The translations under genes were made by a program, and so were the position numbers. The notes under the pieces were generated by a model, which saw nothing but the letters and a program-made list of their open reading frames with translations, did not search any database and was not told where the DNA came from. DNA of 64,000 nucleotides from Erythroxylum novogranatense (Eukaryota > Streptophyta > Magnoliopsida > Malpighiales > Erythroxylaceae), in NCBI GenBank assembly GCA_029891385.1, contig CM057235.1, positions 16,358,001 through 16,422,000 on the forward strand, in the 5' to 3' direction. This document shows, piece after piece, positions 1 through 12,996 of the stretch. The stretch's first letter is position 1. Every line of letters starts with the position of its first letter.

Positions 1-3000
1 AAATGCCAGGCTAAGTTCCATCCTATACAATCGATTTATTTTCTTTTTTCCTGCCTTCTTGGTTTCCTCTAGCTTGTTTAGCTCAGCCAGGCCAGATTCT
101 GAAGAAGACCTTAGGAGACTTGTAGTTTCCACTAGAGTCTCAGCCTCCTTTTCAGCAAAGGCAACTAAGTCTGCCTCTGATGATCTTCCTGATTTCTTTG
201 TGACTATCCATTCATAAGAACTTCCAAACCGAAACAGTCCTGATATCATGGCATTGAATTTGGTCACAGACATGGTGTTCTCAAATAGAAGGTATGGGAC
301 AATAAATGGGAATGACCGCGGAGCAGGAAGGATATTCAAGACAGACATGATGCCAGGGACATAACAAACAACCCATGCTGGTAGCTGAGCTTCAGGTAGG
401 AACATGGTAAGTGGAAGTATGATGCAGAAGAGAGTGAACGAATAAAAAGGAAGGACGAGTTTCCGTAGCAGGAAGAAAAGAAATATCATATTGGCCTTTT
501 TAGGCAAACTCACCTGCAAATACCAACCAATAGGAAAAAGTTGAATCATTCATGTTTAAAATATGTTAGGAGGCAACAACTGTTCAATAACAAAATGAAT
601 TCTTTGCAATATACCATTCAAACTGCCAGGTTTGCTTCTTTGTTCAAGTATCATTTAAATAACCCTTTTCCAAAACATAAACTGCATTTCTTATGCAATT
701 TGACCCCAAGAGTCAGGTGAGAAAGCTTATAACAAATTGTCCCTAAAATTATTATTTGAAGATTTACAAACTTCAGTAAAGTTCAAAAATAAACTTGAAA
801 AATATGGATCTGAAATGCAAAGGGTAGATAAATACCAATGAAATTTAGTTCCATTGATATGGTTATCCATCTCCTAACTTTTGTAACTGATACAAAACAT
901 CTGCATCTTAGAACAAAGAATATGCCTGAAATTTTGAAGATAGGCTAAGATGCACTCATGTCGTTAAACCTGAACGAGACTGACACTTGACATGTATTTG
1001 TAATTTAAGGTAGCCCCAACATGGGTGTTGGGGTTATCTCAAAATCCAACGGTTATAACATTGCAAGTACTTCAGACAATTCGTAATACAAAACTATCTC
1101 AGCCACATTGAGTAGCCCTCTTCATTTTGGGGTGTCAATATATTTTGAATCCCCAACAAACTACATGAACAATCAATGGATATAGAAGTCAAGCGTATAT
1201 GAAATATTAATACAAAACGCAAAACTGCAATAGATTTTGGTACCTTAGAGCGAAGTATGTCAACAAAGCACAAGCGAAGTAACTGCATTGGACCTGAATG
1301 CCAACGATGTTGCTGTTTCTTGTATGCTTCATATGATTCTGGAAGTTCACAAAGGCACTGCAATAGCGGAGTTGGTTTTAGTTTCATTGTTGACCTTGAA
1401 ATCCAGCACAGACTCAAAAGTGGCAATAAACTAATGCACCTTAATGTCATTAAGAAATATGAACTTCCATCCACATAGATGAGCACGGACAGCAATGTCC
1501 ATATCTTCAACAGTTGTCCGTTCTAACCAACCACCACAATCCTCGAGGGCAGTAATTCTCCAAACACCAGCAGTTCCATTAAAACCAAAAAAGTTTAAGA
1601 AGATGCCATTAACCTGTTGCTCAACCTCAAAGTGGAATGATAAGTTTATGTTCTGCAATCTAGTAAGTAAGTTCTCATCCTTATTCACAAAAGCCCACCT
1701 TGTCTGGACCAAAGCTAGGTCATCATTGCCCTTCAAAGATCAAAGGAAGAGAAACAGTTTTACCACCAGAACATAAAACCAACAAGGGATCACCAATATA
1801 TTATCATGAAATTCAATAGAAATAGGAATACATTACAATCACAGAACTGCTACATTTTATACATGCAGGTCAAACAAGCCTTCATGGCTTTAAATGAATT
1901 GCAGACCACTTGCATGGAGGCAAATAGTGCAAATTCAAATTTGCTGAAGCAAGAAATCTACAAGCTCTCATTTATTGTCTTTGTACTATCCATTGGTGAG
2001 ACCTTGTAATTGTATGGGGCTAGCAACAGTCACATTTCATCCATTCGGAAAGCATTACTTTGACAAAAAAAAAAAAGAGAGAGGGAAGAGTGACTCCATA
2101 TAAAATCTTGCCACACTATATAAATTGATCTTAAAAATGGAAATTCAAGTTGACAAGGCAAACAGACAACGCACACAGCATATGAAGGCAGAAAGAGAAA
2201 GACACCAAGGGTATGTAAGATTTTACTGACATCAAAAAGTGTCAAGTTGATCTTTATATTTCCCTAGGAGCCTAGATGTGATAGTATGGCATTATACAAC
2301 TATGAACAAACAACATCAGATTTGGTGCACTACATTTAGAAAATGATCTTACAGCTCCCAAATGTCAAATCCTTATCTCAAGTTTGAACTACTGCCATAG
2401 CACTGTTCTCTTAAAATGGAATTCATATTCTAGAAATAATGCAGAATGAGATCGTTCATTAGGAAGGTCTGTGTTAAGCACATAATAATTGGTTACATGA
2501 TATTTCCTTGCAGAGTTTGGATGCACATTCAATAAGCTCTATCAACCATATGTGGGAACATGCTTAAGCTTGTCAAACTAAAACCTGCTAGATAGATGTC
2601 AGCAAAGTTACCTTGAAATAAGGAATAGTCTTCTTTAAGAAATCAGGTGTTGGCTGAAAATCAGCATCAAAGATGGCTACAAACTCATAATCTTTCACAT
2701 AATCACAGCTCATTGCAGATTTGAGATTCCCGGCTTTATATCCTGTTCTAATAAGACGGTGCCTGTACAATATATGTACACCCCTTTGCTGCCACTTATG
2801 TACTTCCGCCTTGATAAGGAGTTGAACATCAGTATCATCAGAATCATCTAATACCTGTACAAGCATTCTCTCCTTCGGCCAGTCTAAAACACATACTGCT
2901 GCTATAGATTGTTGGTAAACCTATATGCCCAAGGGAAGATAACTACTATTAGAGGTAGTAGGGGGTCATAGGGAAGAAACACTTTTCTCTGGATTATATA

Positions 3001-3995
3001 AATGCATAGACCAAGATCTAATATATGGGGAAGTATTGTTACCTCTCTGATCACCGTGTTAGAACACTTGGTGGTTAAAAGTACATCAATTTTCACTATA
3101 GGTATAATCAAAGATTACAATGACGTATGAAATGAGATGGCAATCAAGCACAACCTAGCTATGCTCCTACAACATTTAAAATTAGCAATGCAATGCAAAA
3201 ATACATTTTTTTAAAAAATTGAACAGAACCCATTCTCAGCTCTACCAAGTCAAAATTTTGAATTCTTTCCATAAACAGATAAAGAAATATAAAATATAAG
3301 AAATGGAGGATTGGAAACCTACATCAGCTTACCTCCCGCTCATTGCACATAGGAATTTGCACCAAAACCATGGGGTAGCTCTCCGCATTCCCATACTCCA
3401 CAGAAGCCACAGGTTTCAATTTCCTAATCTTAATAAAAAAACAACCTATTATCAACACCACTCGATCCACCGACTGTATAAGAAACAGAACGATGCAAAC
3501 ATTCGTCAAGGACTGAAGCGGAGGTGCCAAGTAATTGGCTCTGATCTCCAACCACTTGGCGTAAACTCTCTCCACCATCGCCTCCGCGGACTCCACGGAC
3601 GGAGGACTGAAATGCCATCCCTCGAAGTACGCAACCAGCTCGAAGCAAAGCAACAGAATCACCAGCACTAAGAAGAATCGGATAGCTCTGTAAAGCCGAG
3701 ACGATGATGCATCAGAGGGAGAGGTAGGACTCGCGATCCTCCGACTGGCGGTGCGGAGTAGGTTGACGGAGGAGTTTGTGAGCCACGCGACGGAGGACGC
3801 TAGTTGCTGGAATTTGAGGATACACAGCCAGGAGAGCTGACGGGCGCTGCGGGTGCGGCCCTTGTCGACGGCGCGATCGGCAACGGGGCTCCGGATCTCG
3901 ACTGTTAAGAATGCGTTGGCGTCGGGCTGTTCCAGAAACTCTCGGTGTTTGTTCCACCATTCTTGAAACTCGTAGTTTTGAGCTACTGGACTCAT
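1..3995 (-). CDS. CSLC: Cellulose synthase-like C (CSLC6-type) xyloglucan backbone glucan synthase, 3' end outside window
   Basis: Golgi membrane GT2 enzyme; the family makes the beta-1,4-glucan backbone of xyloglucan from UDP-glucose. Five exons join in phase 0: 3995-3333, 2920-2612, 1730-1440, 1357-1244, 513-1, all with GT/AG introns of 412, 881, 82 and 730 bp. They give about 630 residues; the family is near 690, so roughly the last 60 residues, including expected C-terminal membrane spans, lie beyond base 1. Visible are two N-terminal membrane segments ([18 protein letters not shown] and the [20 protein letters not shown] stretch), VLDDSDDTD (first Asp), DADFQP (second Asp), [11 protein letters not shown] (third Asp) and QQHRW (QxxRW), then two more membrane segments in the last exon. 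I chose the ATG at 3995 ([19 protein letters not shown]) over an in-frame ATG at 4016 because CSLC6/8-type proteins begin with a short EFQ(E/Q)WWNK leader. No stop or frameshift was seen, so the gene looks functional. It is the only intact host gene here. Confidence 0.95.
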
Positions 3996-4250
3996 AGAAA
4001 TCCAATAAAATGGCACACTGGGTCTGATCAGATCTCTATTACGTCTCTTCCTCTCTGTGTGTGTTGTTGGGTTTCAGGGTTGTGTGATTGTGACAGAGTG
4101 AGAATCGGGAATGTGACTGACTCAGATCGCCCAAATTAGAAATGTGAAGAACGCGACTAAACACCGGACAGGACAGGACAAGTCCAGGTCGGTGTGGTCA
4201 GCTTTCTCTCACGCGCTAATCACGCTGGCCGCTGCATTATATTTGATCGT
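3996..4250 (-). promoter_or_regulatory. 5' UTR and possible core promoter of the CSLC gene
   Basis: Directly upstream of the CSLC start on the minus strand lies a pyrimidine-rich leader (CT-rich around 4040-4060). An AT stretch reading AAATATAAT on the minus strand near 4235-4245 could be a TATA element about 240 bases from the ATG. No transcript data are available; the TATA call is inference from position only. Confidence 0.3.
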
Positions 4251-4705
4251 GAACATGGACAGAGCTTTAAAATTTAATTCTTTAGTTATACCGTTGCTTG
4301 TCTTGAAATTTAGTGCCTTCATTTGTCTTTGGGCAATTTAGGATTAAAATCGTAAAGAAATCAATGTCCCGCTCTTTTGGTAGTTTTACTTGTCCACAAT
4401 TCTAATTTTTGTTCTGTTTAAAAGTATTCCATTCCTCTATCGGTATCTACTCAGTGTAACCTGCAATCCTTTGGGATGCACTTGCTTGCTGTGTTTGTGC
4501 TGGAAACTAGCCTTTTAAAATGACTTTGTGTGTGTTTTTTTTCTTTACGCTCACTTTGCTGCAATATATTGACCTTCAATGCATAAGCAACTTTTATTAG
4601 CTCTTTCGTTATCGCACTATTTTCTTAAAAAATTTATCACATCCTGTTAAATGAATATGTACACTATTTTTTGTTAAGCCTTTTATCAAAATAAAAGTAT
4701 CATGT

Positions 4706-4790
4706 CCCACAAGAGTGGTCGAGTTGGTAGAGTGGAAGAGTATGAAGCTAAAAGATCTTGTGTTTAATTATCCCTATTTAAGCTATCTCG
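4706..4790 (+). mobile_element. tRNA-derived SINE-like unit (or tRNA pseudogene)
   Basis: A perfect RNA polymerase III A box (TGGTCGAGTTGG, 4716-4727, fitting TRGYNNARNNGG) is followed 46 bp later by a B-box-like GTTTAATTA (4762-4770; 7 of 9 positions of GWTCRANNC). That spacing is normal for tRNA-type promoters. No anticodon arm or acceptor stem folds convincingly, so a SINE head is likelier than a working tRNA gene. The 3' end and target duplication were not found. Confidence 0.45.
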
Positions 4791-5699
4791 ATTGAGTCTG
4801 TTGTACAGAACATGCTTAGTATGAAGTACTCAATTGGTGTGATTTGTAAGCTATTGCGTCAATGCGAAAGTTTACCCAGTGTGCATATAAAGAATAGCGA
4901 CTACAGTTCCTCCCTTTTTAAAAAAAATATCATGCCATTTTTTAATTTTACCAAATTTTTTACACAAGGGACGCGTATATATATATCTAATAAAATATGA
5001 ATACATTTTTTGAGAATGTCAAATGATGCAGGTTTTAATCAATCAAACAAATCATGGTATCTTTTACCCATAAATTTGTCTAAAGCTTTGAATTCTATCT
5101 ATATTGGAATGCATCGACTCAAATACATGTGCAATTTCCTCTTAAGGCTTTTTTTTTCCACAAAATACAATTTTGTTATTTTGTATACAGTTCAATATTT
5201 TTTAAAATGAAAGCAAAATATGATTAAGTATAAGGACATCTGATGTTGACCATCTTACCTAAAACTAAGATACGTGAGTGGATGTTTAAGTATATTTGAT
5301 AGCATTGATATAGATTTTATTATTTTAGGTAGATCTATGAGATAGATAACCTTAGGTATCATAAAATAGCTAGAATATATTTTAGACAGTTAAGACTCAC
5401 ATCCAATTGTAATTTGAGACTTACAAAATCAATGAAAATTGTATTATATTAATTAATTTTTTTATTTTTTTGTTTTTTTTATTCTATGAAACTCCGTAAG
5501 CGGGCCAAGCGGATACATCTTATATTAATTAATTTGCTAAAGATGTATAACATAATTGTTGTGTTCATAGAATAAGAGACTAATATTCTCATAGTTTTCA
5601 CCAATAAATTCATATTTAGATAGAAAATTGTAAATAAGTAGGAGGATAACAAGGTTAATACGTTAATGGCATAGAACAAGTATAATATATGCTAGTGCT
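4791..5699. other. Intergenic AT-rich DNA, nothing recognised
   Basis: Very AT-rich sequence with T/A homopolymer runs (for example 5455-5480) and only short chance reading frames. No domain, repeat family or RNA gene was recognised. Confidence 0.5.
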
Positions 5700-7056
5700 G
5701 GACATACATTATTTTATAACTATTTTACAGCATATTACTTGTGTTTTGGATGAATTTGAAGGATTTGATACTTAATTTAAGAAGTTTTATCATTTCTGGT
5801 CATCTTTCTGTTTATACAAGAAAAGGAAGCAGAGTTGGAGAAGAATTAAATTGAAATGAAGCTATTTTGGGAGATTTAGAGAAGAACCACATAATAGAGT
5901 ACTGTACATGATCCCATGTTGGAGGTCCATATATAAGAGTAATTACTTCTACTTCTCTAGCACATCCTATATACCCCATGTTACCTCCTAGATGAAGAAC
6001 ACAGTGTCATCCATAATTTTGTATATATACCCATATTAGCATAATTAATTTTGAATAATTCCATAGAGCACTAGTTACTCAAAGTCGTGTTTGAGGTCAT
6101 GCAACTCATTAAAAGTTAAAGTTTTTTTTTTTTATAACAAAGAAAAGAAACAAGCAAAAATGAGAGTATTTTTGGTCAAGGAACAATTTCAAGAAACATG
6201 TTGGAGCTATTCTGCATTGGTTTTTTTAAGAGTTCACCATTCTTTGGAGATAAAGGAAGACTTCAACATTTATTTGGAGATTTCAAGATTAAAGAACATG
6301 ATTTCTTTATCATGTTTTCTTTATTATTTTATGTTGATGTTCTATATGTTATTATGAACTAAATGGGGAATAGATTTTTAGGTAGGTAGAATCTATGGTG
6401 TGATATACATTAATTAATTATTTGATTAATAAAATTATAATTTTCTTGTGGTATATTCATACTTTTATATTGATTGAATTAAATGAGCAAAAGTGAAAGA
6501 CTCAATAAATGATTCATGTATCAAGATTTAAGAGATGAGATATATGTTTAGGTCTTAGGTGTAAGAAGAGGGTTAATATGAGCTATTCAAGAGAAAGTTG
6601 TGAGATCTTCCTGGGTTAGGGTAAAATCTATGAAGAGAGCTCATAAAATAAATCTAGGCATTTTTAAGTTGTTTAGATTTAAAAGAGATTTCGATAGATT
6701 GAATTCTAAATAGGAATTAATGTCTCGAGAGAATATAGTCTATGTTAAGAACCCTTACTAGCCTAAGAAAATAGAATAATTCATTAATCAAAGGTGAAAG
6801 TGAATATAGTAAAGTTTTTGGGAGAATTTGGCCTAAATCTAGTTAATTCATTGTTTGGCGCATTTTTTTATCAATGTTTTACATTAGTATTTAGATTTTA
6901 GTATTTATTTTACTTTATTTATTCATCCATCTATAAAGGTTGATCTAAGTTTAAGAGTAGTAGGTTGTTAATTGACAATCTTTATAGGATTGACCCGTAC
7001 TCATAGTGCTAGCTACAGTTACACCATACACCTGTGGTGATACAAATAAAGAATAA
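5700..7056 (+). mobile_element. Degenerate Athila/Tat-type gypsy LTR (approximate left edge)
   Basis: The stretch before 7056 has the style of Tat/Athila LTR 3' halves: a TTTCTTTATTATTTTATGTTGATG tract near 6315 followed by a 'not-yet-closed' series of short purine-rich tracts, and a U5-like end with AGGATTGACCCGTACTCAT (6987-7005) and a CACCTGTGGTGATAC close. It leads directly into a degenerate primer site (7061-7079) and a gypsy gag relic. The left boundary cannot be fixed because the opposite LTR is missing; 5700 is an estimate. Confidence 0.4.
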
Positions 7057-7060
7057 GTTT

Positions 7061-7079
7061 TTGACACTACTTTCATGGA
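7061..7079 (+). other. Decayed primer binding site of the Athila/Tat-like element
   Basis: TTGACACTACTTTCATGGA occupies the place where Athila/Tat elements carry the TTGGCGCCGTTGCCGGGGA primer site. Eleven of 19 positions agree and most differences are G-to-A or C-to-T, as expected from long-term cytosine methylation. Position just after a U5-like end and about 250 bp before gag supports the reading. Confidence 0.4.
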
Positions 7080-7330
7080 TTAGGCATTAATATTTATAAA
7101 TTTACAAACTAACTAAATTGGAATTTTTTTGGTTTTCATTTTAGTTTCATTACTTATTTACTAAATTTTATTTTATTCTTTTTTGAAGATCACCTCTTAT
7201 ATACGTAGTTTTGATTATTTTAGAAATCTTGTTAAACTAAAATTGATATCAAGAGGACATTACATGTAAGAATAAAATGTTAAAGGAGAATAGAATGTGA
7301 GGTAGCAAAGATGGTTATAGAGAATATAAG

Positions 7331-8940
7331 GTCAATAAAGGACTTTGTTGCACCGAGTTCCTAAGACATCAACTCAAGCCTTATAAGACCTCGTACGAAG
7401 TTGTTAAAGACAAAGCCCTCTATTTTATCTAGGGTATAGCATAATCAATTTGAAGGTTCATCATATAAAGACTCTAACTAGCATCTTTCAATGTTTTTAG
7501 AGTACTACGACACGTCGAAGATGAACGACGTGTCACTTGATGTAACCAAGCTCCTTTTATTCCTTTTCTTTTTAAGGGATAAAGTTATAATGCGGCTATA
7601 GTCCTTTCTACCAGGGTCAATCACTACATAGGATTAGTCCTCTCATACATTTTTTGGCAAAATGGTTCCCTCCAAGTAAGGCTCTGTAGATAAGGAACCA
7701 AATTACTACCTTTTCCTAGAGGGAATGTGAGTCTTCATATGTGGCATGAGAGAGATAAAAGGAGTTATTGAGATCTTATCCCTGCCATGGTTTAGAGAAA
7801 TGGTTGATTGTTTAGACCATCTATAATGAAATGACCTAAAAATGAAGATTTATGTGTATATTGTTGTTAGTGGAGTTTTGATGAACAAGACATTAGACAA
7901 TATATGCAACCTCATAGAGGACATGGATTAGAATCATTATATGTTTTCAGTTGAGAGAACCACTCCTAAGAAAGTTCCAAGTAAGTATGATATGGATGCT
8001 TTGGATTTTTGTGTTACTAAGGTAGAGGCCTTATCCCAAAAGTTTTATATTACAAATGTTAATATTATCGGTGCTACTAATATGGTTTATAATATATATG
8101 GATCCCTAGGAAATTTAGTTACAAATTACTAGTTAAGGAATCAGTTATGCATTAACCATCTTTGAAATAGAATAACTTCATTAGCAATCTTAAATAGAAG
8201 AATGACCAATTTTAAAATGCTTACAATTCTAGTTAGAGAAACCATCCTAATCTTTTATTTGAAAATAGGTTTAACCTTGCAGCTTAAAATAGATAACCAC
8301 CTGATTTCCATCCTAGACCATTTAACCCTCTCCCTATAAATCAAACTTAGAGTCCATTTTAGAAAATCTCCTTACCATCTAAACCAAGTAGAAGTAATAA
8401 TTTAAGGGGGAATTAAGAAACATAATTCTAAGGTGGACTTTATTGCTACTTATAGTAAGATGCTCGAGTCCTAAATCTCTTAGTATACTAGTTTTGTCAT
8501 TAGACCACCTGATCAATTACTTGACAAACCTAAGAATCCTATTGAATGTTATAATATTGTGTTGCTAATGGGTGATGAACTAGTTAAGATCCCTAGTTTG
8601 AAAGTGGTTAAGAGCGAGGGAGACAAAGGAAGGAAGACACCTGTTAAAGAGCATAAGGAGTCTGAGGAGGAGGAAAGAGAAAAGGAATAATCTAAACACA
8701 TTGAGAAAACGAAGAATCTAAACACATTTCCCCTATACCCTATAAGCCACCTATACCATTCCCCTAAAGATTAGTGAAGGCAAAGTTAGATAAGAAATTT
8801 GGGAAGTTTTTAGAGGTTTTTAAAAACATTTTACATTAACATTTCTTTTAGTAAAGCTTTAAATTAAATGCCTTTTTACGTCAAGTTTTTAAAGGAGATT
8901 TTATCTAACAAAAGAATGCCCGAAGAGTATAAAGCAAAAA
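7331..8940 (+). pseudogene. Athila/Tat-like gypsy gag relic, cut at its 3' end by a solo LTR
   Basis: Three-frame reading recovers gag pieces in order: RSIKDFVAPSS near 7331, a retrotransposon gag core with KPSILSRV, SMFLEYYDTSKMND and LPGSITT (about 7410-7625), then MFSVERTTPKKVPSKYDMDA in an open stretch at 7941-8129, and at 8730-8935 a pre-protease segment reading PYKPPIPFP, then KAKLDKKFGKFLEVF and NKRMPEEYKAK. This order is that of Athila/Tat Gag-Pro polyproteins, which would make virus-like-particle protein. Many stops and frameshifts make it a pseudogene. Coding stops abruptly at 8940 where the minus-strand LTR begins and resumes with protease sequence at 12997. No gypsy reverse transcriptase was found after it. 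Confidence 0.7.
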
Positions 8941-11900
8941 TGTAGTATCCCACTCCCACGAGACCCGAACCCGACATCGACTATGATATCCGAGCCCGCG
9001 ACCTGCGAGGGTGGTATGTTAGAGCAGCCAATGCAGTTTAAAACTCGGTAATACATTTTTATTTATTTATTTATTTTATTTATTTTTTTGGAAACCCATC
9101 GAGTGCGCAAATATCAGTAAATAATTTGGGCCCGTTCTAATACGAAATCACTTTCAACAAAACACTATTTCGGTGATCAAATTACAATACAGCATTAATC
9201 AATTGGGGCACTCAGCAATAACAGTACTAATCTTGCGGAAATATAAATTTACACATAATTCTAATTGACACAAATGCAGACGTGAACTGATCCCGACCTT
9301 AACTCTGACTTGCAATTGGTAATCATACTCCCGTACCCAACGGGGTACTCTTTGATCCCTGAAAAATATTTGCAATGTTGGGTGAGTTTGCGAACTCAAT
9401 GAGAAACCATCATCGATGGTTCACTCAATTCATGCATAAATACACACAATTTACCAATTATCACATACAATCACAATTCACAAATGTAAGACGTATCGCC
9501 TTTCATACCATCCACATTTCCTCATACTATATATGCAATGCACATGAGACCCTTTTTATTTTCATTACGTTGTTATAACCGCTGCGCTGGCTCGTCCCGA
9601 TGGCGGGCACATTGCGTTGAGCCAGTGGCTCTGAAAACATTGGGCTTGAAGCCTTGATACGTTGAGCTGAGGCTCAATACGTTGGACTGAGGTCCTGTGC
9701 ATTGAGCTGAAAGCTCTCATATCGTTAGGCGTGATATGCCTCGATACGGTGTTAGCTCCGGTCACAACCGCTTTTATCGATCGTACTTTTATGCATGCAA
9801 TGTACATGTTCCAATTTCCATTTACATGTCAATGCTATTTGCCATTTCTTCGGACTTTCGGTCCGTATTTCAATCATATACATTTTCAATTTATTGTATC
9901 CTACCATATCACATTAAAAGTCACATCCAATGTATCAAATGCATAAATTAACACTTCAATATCAATTTCCCATTCCCTCGGATCTTTGGTCCGAGATCTC
10001 TAACGTAATCATTCACAAATAGTTACACACAAATAGGACTTCGATAACAAGTTTCCAATACTTCGGACACCTATGGTCCGAAATCAATCAAAAGCAAACA
10101 CACATAATCCCTCCATTATCTCCACATGGCATAACCACATAATTTTCATCACCTATAGATTGAGAAACCAACTAGGTTACTCACCTGTACTTCCGAGCTA
10201 ATGTCGGAAAGTCTCGGCAACGTCCGTAGGACGACGTTCCAACTGTGCCTCTGGAACAATTAAAATAAGTACCCATTACCAACTGTATAGTAGGAATATC
10301 AAACAATGCACAGGGAACAATTAAAACGTGTACAATGCATGTTCATGGCATTCCCGGCCCTAATCTAAAATTTTCTCATCATAATAATTTCATCTAAAAA
10401 TTAGAAAGCTATAGCCACTGACAGCACTCAATTCGGACCTCGATCGGTCCAAAAATAAATAAAACAGTGACTATAGAACAATTATCCGAATCCACGTCAA
10501 TTTCTCGGCTAAAAATTTCCAATTTCTCACAAAATAAAATTCAATATTTTACAAATCCGATGCCTCAAGAATCAGGTCAATCGGACGTCGGACGGAAAAG
10601 AAATTGACAAAAGAAACCAAAATTCAAATTTAAACAATTAACATCTATATATACATAACCCTTATTCCCTTCTTTATTTTCCTAATTTCAAGCCAACTTT
10701 CAACACCAATAACTCATTGCACACGATTTAGAAAATTACCAACTATATCTCATTGGAAAGATCATGAAACCCTCTACAATTCTCAAGAAGACCATAAAAA
10801 TCAATTTCACCCCTAAGGGTGTCAAAAATCCTATCAAACCTACTGCCTACTCAAAACCTATCAACACAGGCAATACATTGCAAATTCAATAACTCTCTGA
10901 TTCTTCAGTCAACAATTACACAATAATTAAGGCAGTAATATCACAATGTTATCTACAACTTTCATGAACAACCCAAAATCAAATTCACTTGCTAACAAGG
11001 TCAAACAATTCCACAAAGAATCTGCCTACTGAAATCAACCAATCTGGACAGTAATTTTTCAAACAGTAATTCTCTTAGCACAAAAGTCACAAAATTCACT
11101 ACCTTTTATCCCTGAAAAGATAAGATCTCAAACTTCAATATTCATGAAGAACTCAAACTCCAATTCGATTTCTAACAATTTCAAAACTGTTATGGAAGCT
11201 ACTGTCATGATCAGCCATTCACAACCTAGTTTAGGTTCAATTTTTTGCAAAATCATAACTCCCAAATATGACCTTCAAAAATTACATGCAATATATCATT
11301 TTCAAGATAATTTCTTCCTTTACTACTTTACAGAAGATCACTCACACCAATTCAGTCCACATAAATTGCTAAAATTGCCTCCAGTCCGAAAGCTCACAAA
11401 ATCGACAATGAGGCTAGCTTTCCACAAATGCCAGAAAATCAGTCAACATGCCACAATGCATAACTCCCAATATACATATCGAAAAATTGCAAGATCAGGG
11501 GCAATGGAAAGTTAACTTAATATGCTTCAACTTTCATGAAGACCATGTTCCCTAATTCCATATCAATTAATTTAGAAAAATCAACAAAACACATTAGTCA
11601 TACTTGCGGTTACTGTTCATAGACAATAAAACAGTAACTTTCCATGCAAAAATTCACCCTTCTAGCATTACAATCTAACAACACCTATTTCACACAAAGT
11701 TGTAGCCAACATCCCAAAGTTTCATTGAGCACAAACCTTACCTCATTTTCTCACCTACACAATTAGTTATGATCAAAACATTGCAATAGGTTTAACACCA
11801 AACTTTCCAGATTTCATCCTTACCTCTCCCTCTTCCATTCTATCACTTTACCTACATCAATATACATTCATATACACCTCCAATTCAGCCACAAACTTAT

Positions 11901-12996
11901 CACAAAATTTACTTACATAATTACACAAACTTTGGCAGCACATACACAATTTACTTTCACTTCTTTTCCATTCATCTAAACTTCCAAAAAGCAAGTCAAA
12001 ACCAAGCCAAATCAATGGGAACCATATTCATTCTTTCATCCCTACACAAGCATATATATAAACCCATTCAAACCTACCCTTATCATCATGAAATAAATGC
12101 ACAAGTGCCTCCCATAAATACTTCTAACTACCAAAAGAATAAAAACAACCATCAATACTCACCTTAAACAAGTTGCAAGCTCTCAAATCTCCAAGTCTTT
12201 AAATTTCTCCACACTTCCTACCTTGTTACCTCTCCCACGGCTATCTCCACTACACAAGCATACAACTTATGGCTTGAGCTTGGTCTTAGATATGCACAAA
12301 GAGGAAACAAGCAAAGAACCAAAGAAGACCTTCTTGTAAGGGAGGAGAAGAAGAAAAGTCGAAGGAGAAGAAGAACCCCACCAAGGAAGGAGAACCAAGT
12401 TTCGGATGAGAGGTGATTTAAGGCTTTCAAGTCCCTTTTGTTTATCCAAGACAAGAACAAAGTCGTGGATGATGAATATAAAAGACAAAATTCATAAATG
12501 TAAAGGGGACACTTGGCATTAAAAGGGAAAAAGAAAAAAAAACAAGTAATCTTAGTTAATTAAGTATTAATCCTACTTAATCCTAATCATGGCTCTTGAA
12601 TAATTCCTAAACATCATTTATCTATTAATCTTATGCCATTAGGCAATCCTTTTCAGGACAAAAAGACTCACTCAAACAGTCAGTTGGAATTTTCCGGTCC
12701 GGGCAAGAACCTCGAAAAATTCCAGAAAAATTCTCATAAATCCCTAAAAATGTAAAACACTCAATGGCGCACTCCAAATAATTTTTCAAATACAATTATC
12801 CCATAAATTTCACAAAGGATCTCAATTTGAAACCTAAGCCGGAAAATGTCATGAATGCATGCATACCATGTGCAAGTGCAACAAACCATCAATCATAGAG
12901 GCGATAAGTTGTATGTTCAAGCCAAGATATAATTCAATACTCCTAACCCGTTCCAAATTACCAATAAACCCTTCCTATGGGAGATGAGATGTTACA
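8941..12996 (-). mobile_element. Solo LTR (4.06 kb) of a long-LTR Ty3/gypsy family, inserted in the Athila-like relic
   Basis: On the minus strand it starts TGTAACATCTCATCTCCCAT (at 12996) and ends GTGGGATACTACA (at 8941), the TG...CA ends of an LTR. It interrupts the Athila-like coding sequence exactly between the gag tail and the protease. The same start (TGTAACATCCCGTTCCCAT) and the same sort of CCACCCT...GTCGGG...GATACA end bound the 3.98-kb unit at 41537-45519, so both belong to one family. No coding sequence, primer site or polypurine tract lies inside. Flanking 5-mers (AAAAA, TATGA) do not match, so the target duplication has decayed or an edge is off by a few bases. Low-copy A-rich sequence fills most of 10.3-12.2 kb. 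Confidence 0.65.
9596..9740. repeat. Array of seven micro-hairpins inside the solo LTR
   Basis: Seven short inverted repeats follow one another: CCCGATGGCGGG (9596), GAGCCAGTGGCTC (9619), GGCTTGAAGCC (9643), GAGCTGAGGCTC (9664), GGACTGAGGTCC (9684), GAGCTGAAAGCTC (9704), GGCGTGATATGCC (9728). Starts are 23, 24, 21, 20, 20 and 24 bp apart. The arm sequence changes from hairpin to hairpin while pairing is kept. The related LTR at 41537-45519 has a similar but sparser set at 44690-44831. Confidence 0.8.

Noticed and set aside
1257..1776. Plus-strand open frames opposite the CSLC exons
   Set aside because: They are the antisense shadow of exons 3 and 4; no domain, and the minus-strand reading is a clear protein family.
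4144..4341. 65-codon plus-strand frame upstream of the CSLC gene
   Set aside because: Lies in the promoter region, has no domain and no sign of codon bias.
8930..8945. 5-bp target duplication for the solo LTR 8941-12996
   Set aside because: Left AAAAA and right TATGA do not match; none is claimed for this insertion.
9375..9951. Overlapping open frames in the solo LTR
   Set aside because: Several frames open over the GC-richer hairpin array at once, typical of chance; the stretch lies within an LTR bounded by TG...CA.
11144..11515. 123-codon plus-strand frame
   Set aside because: Inside the 4-kb solo LTR, low complexity (Asn, Ser, His, Lys), no homologue recognised.
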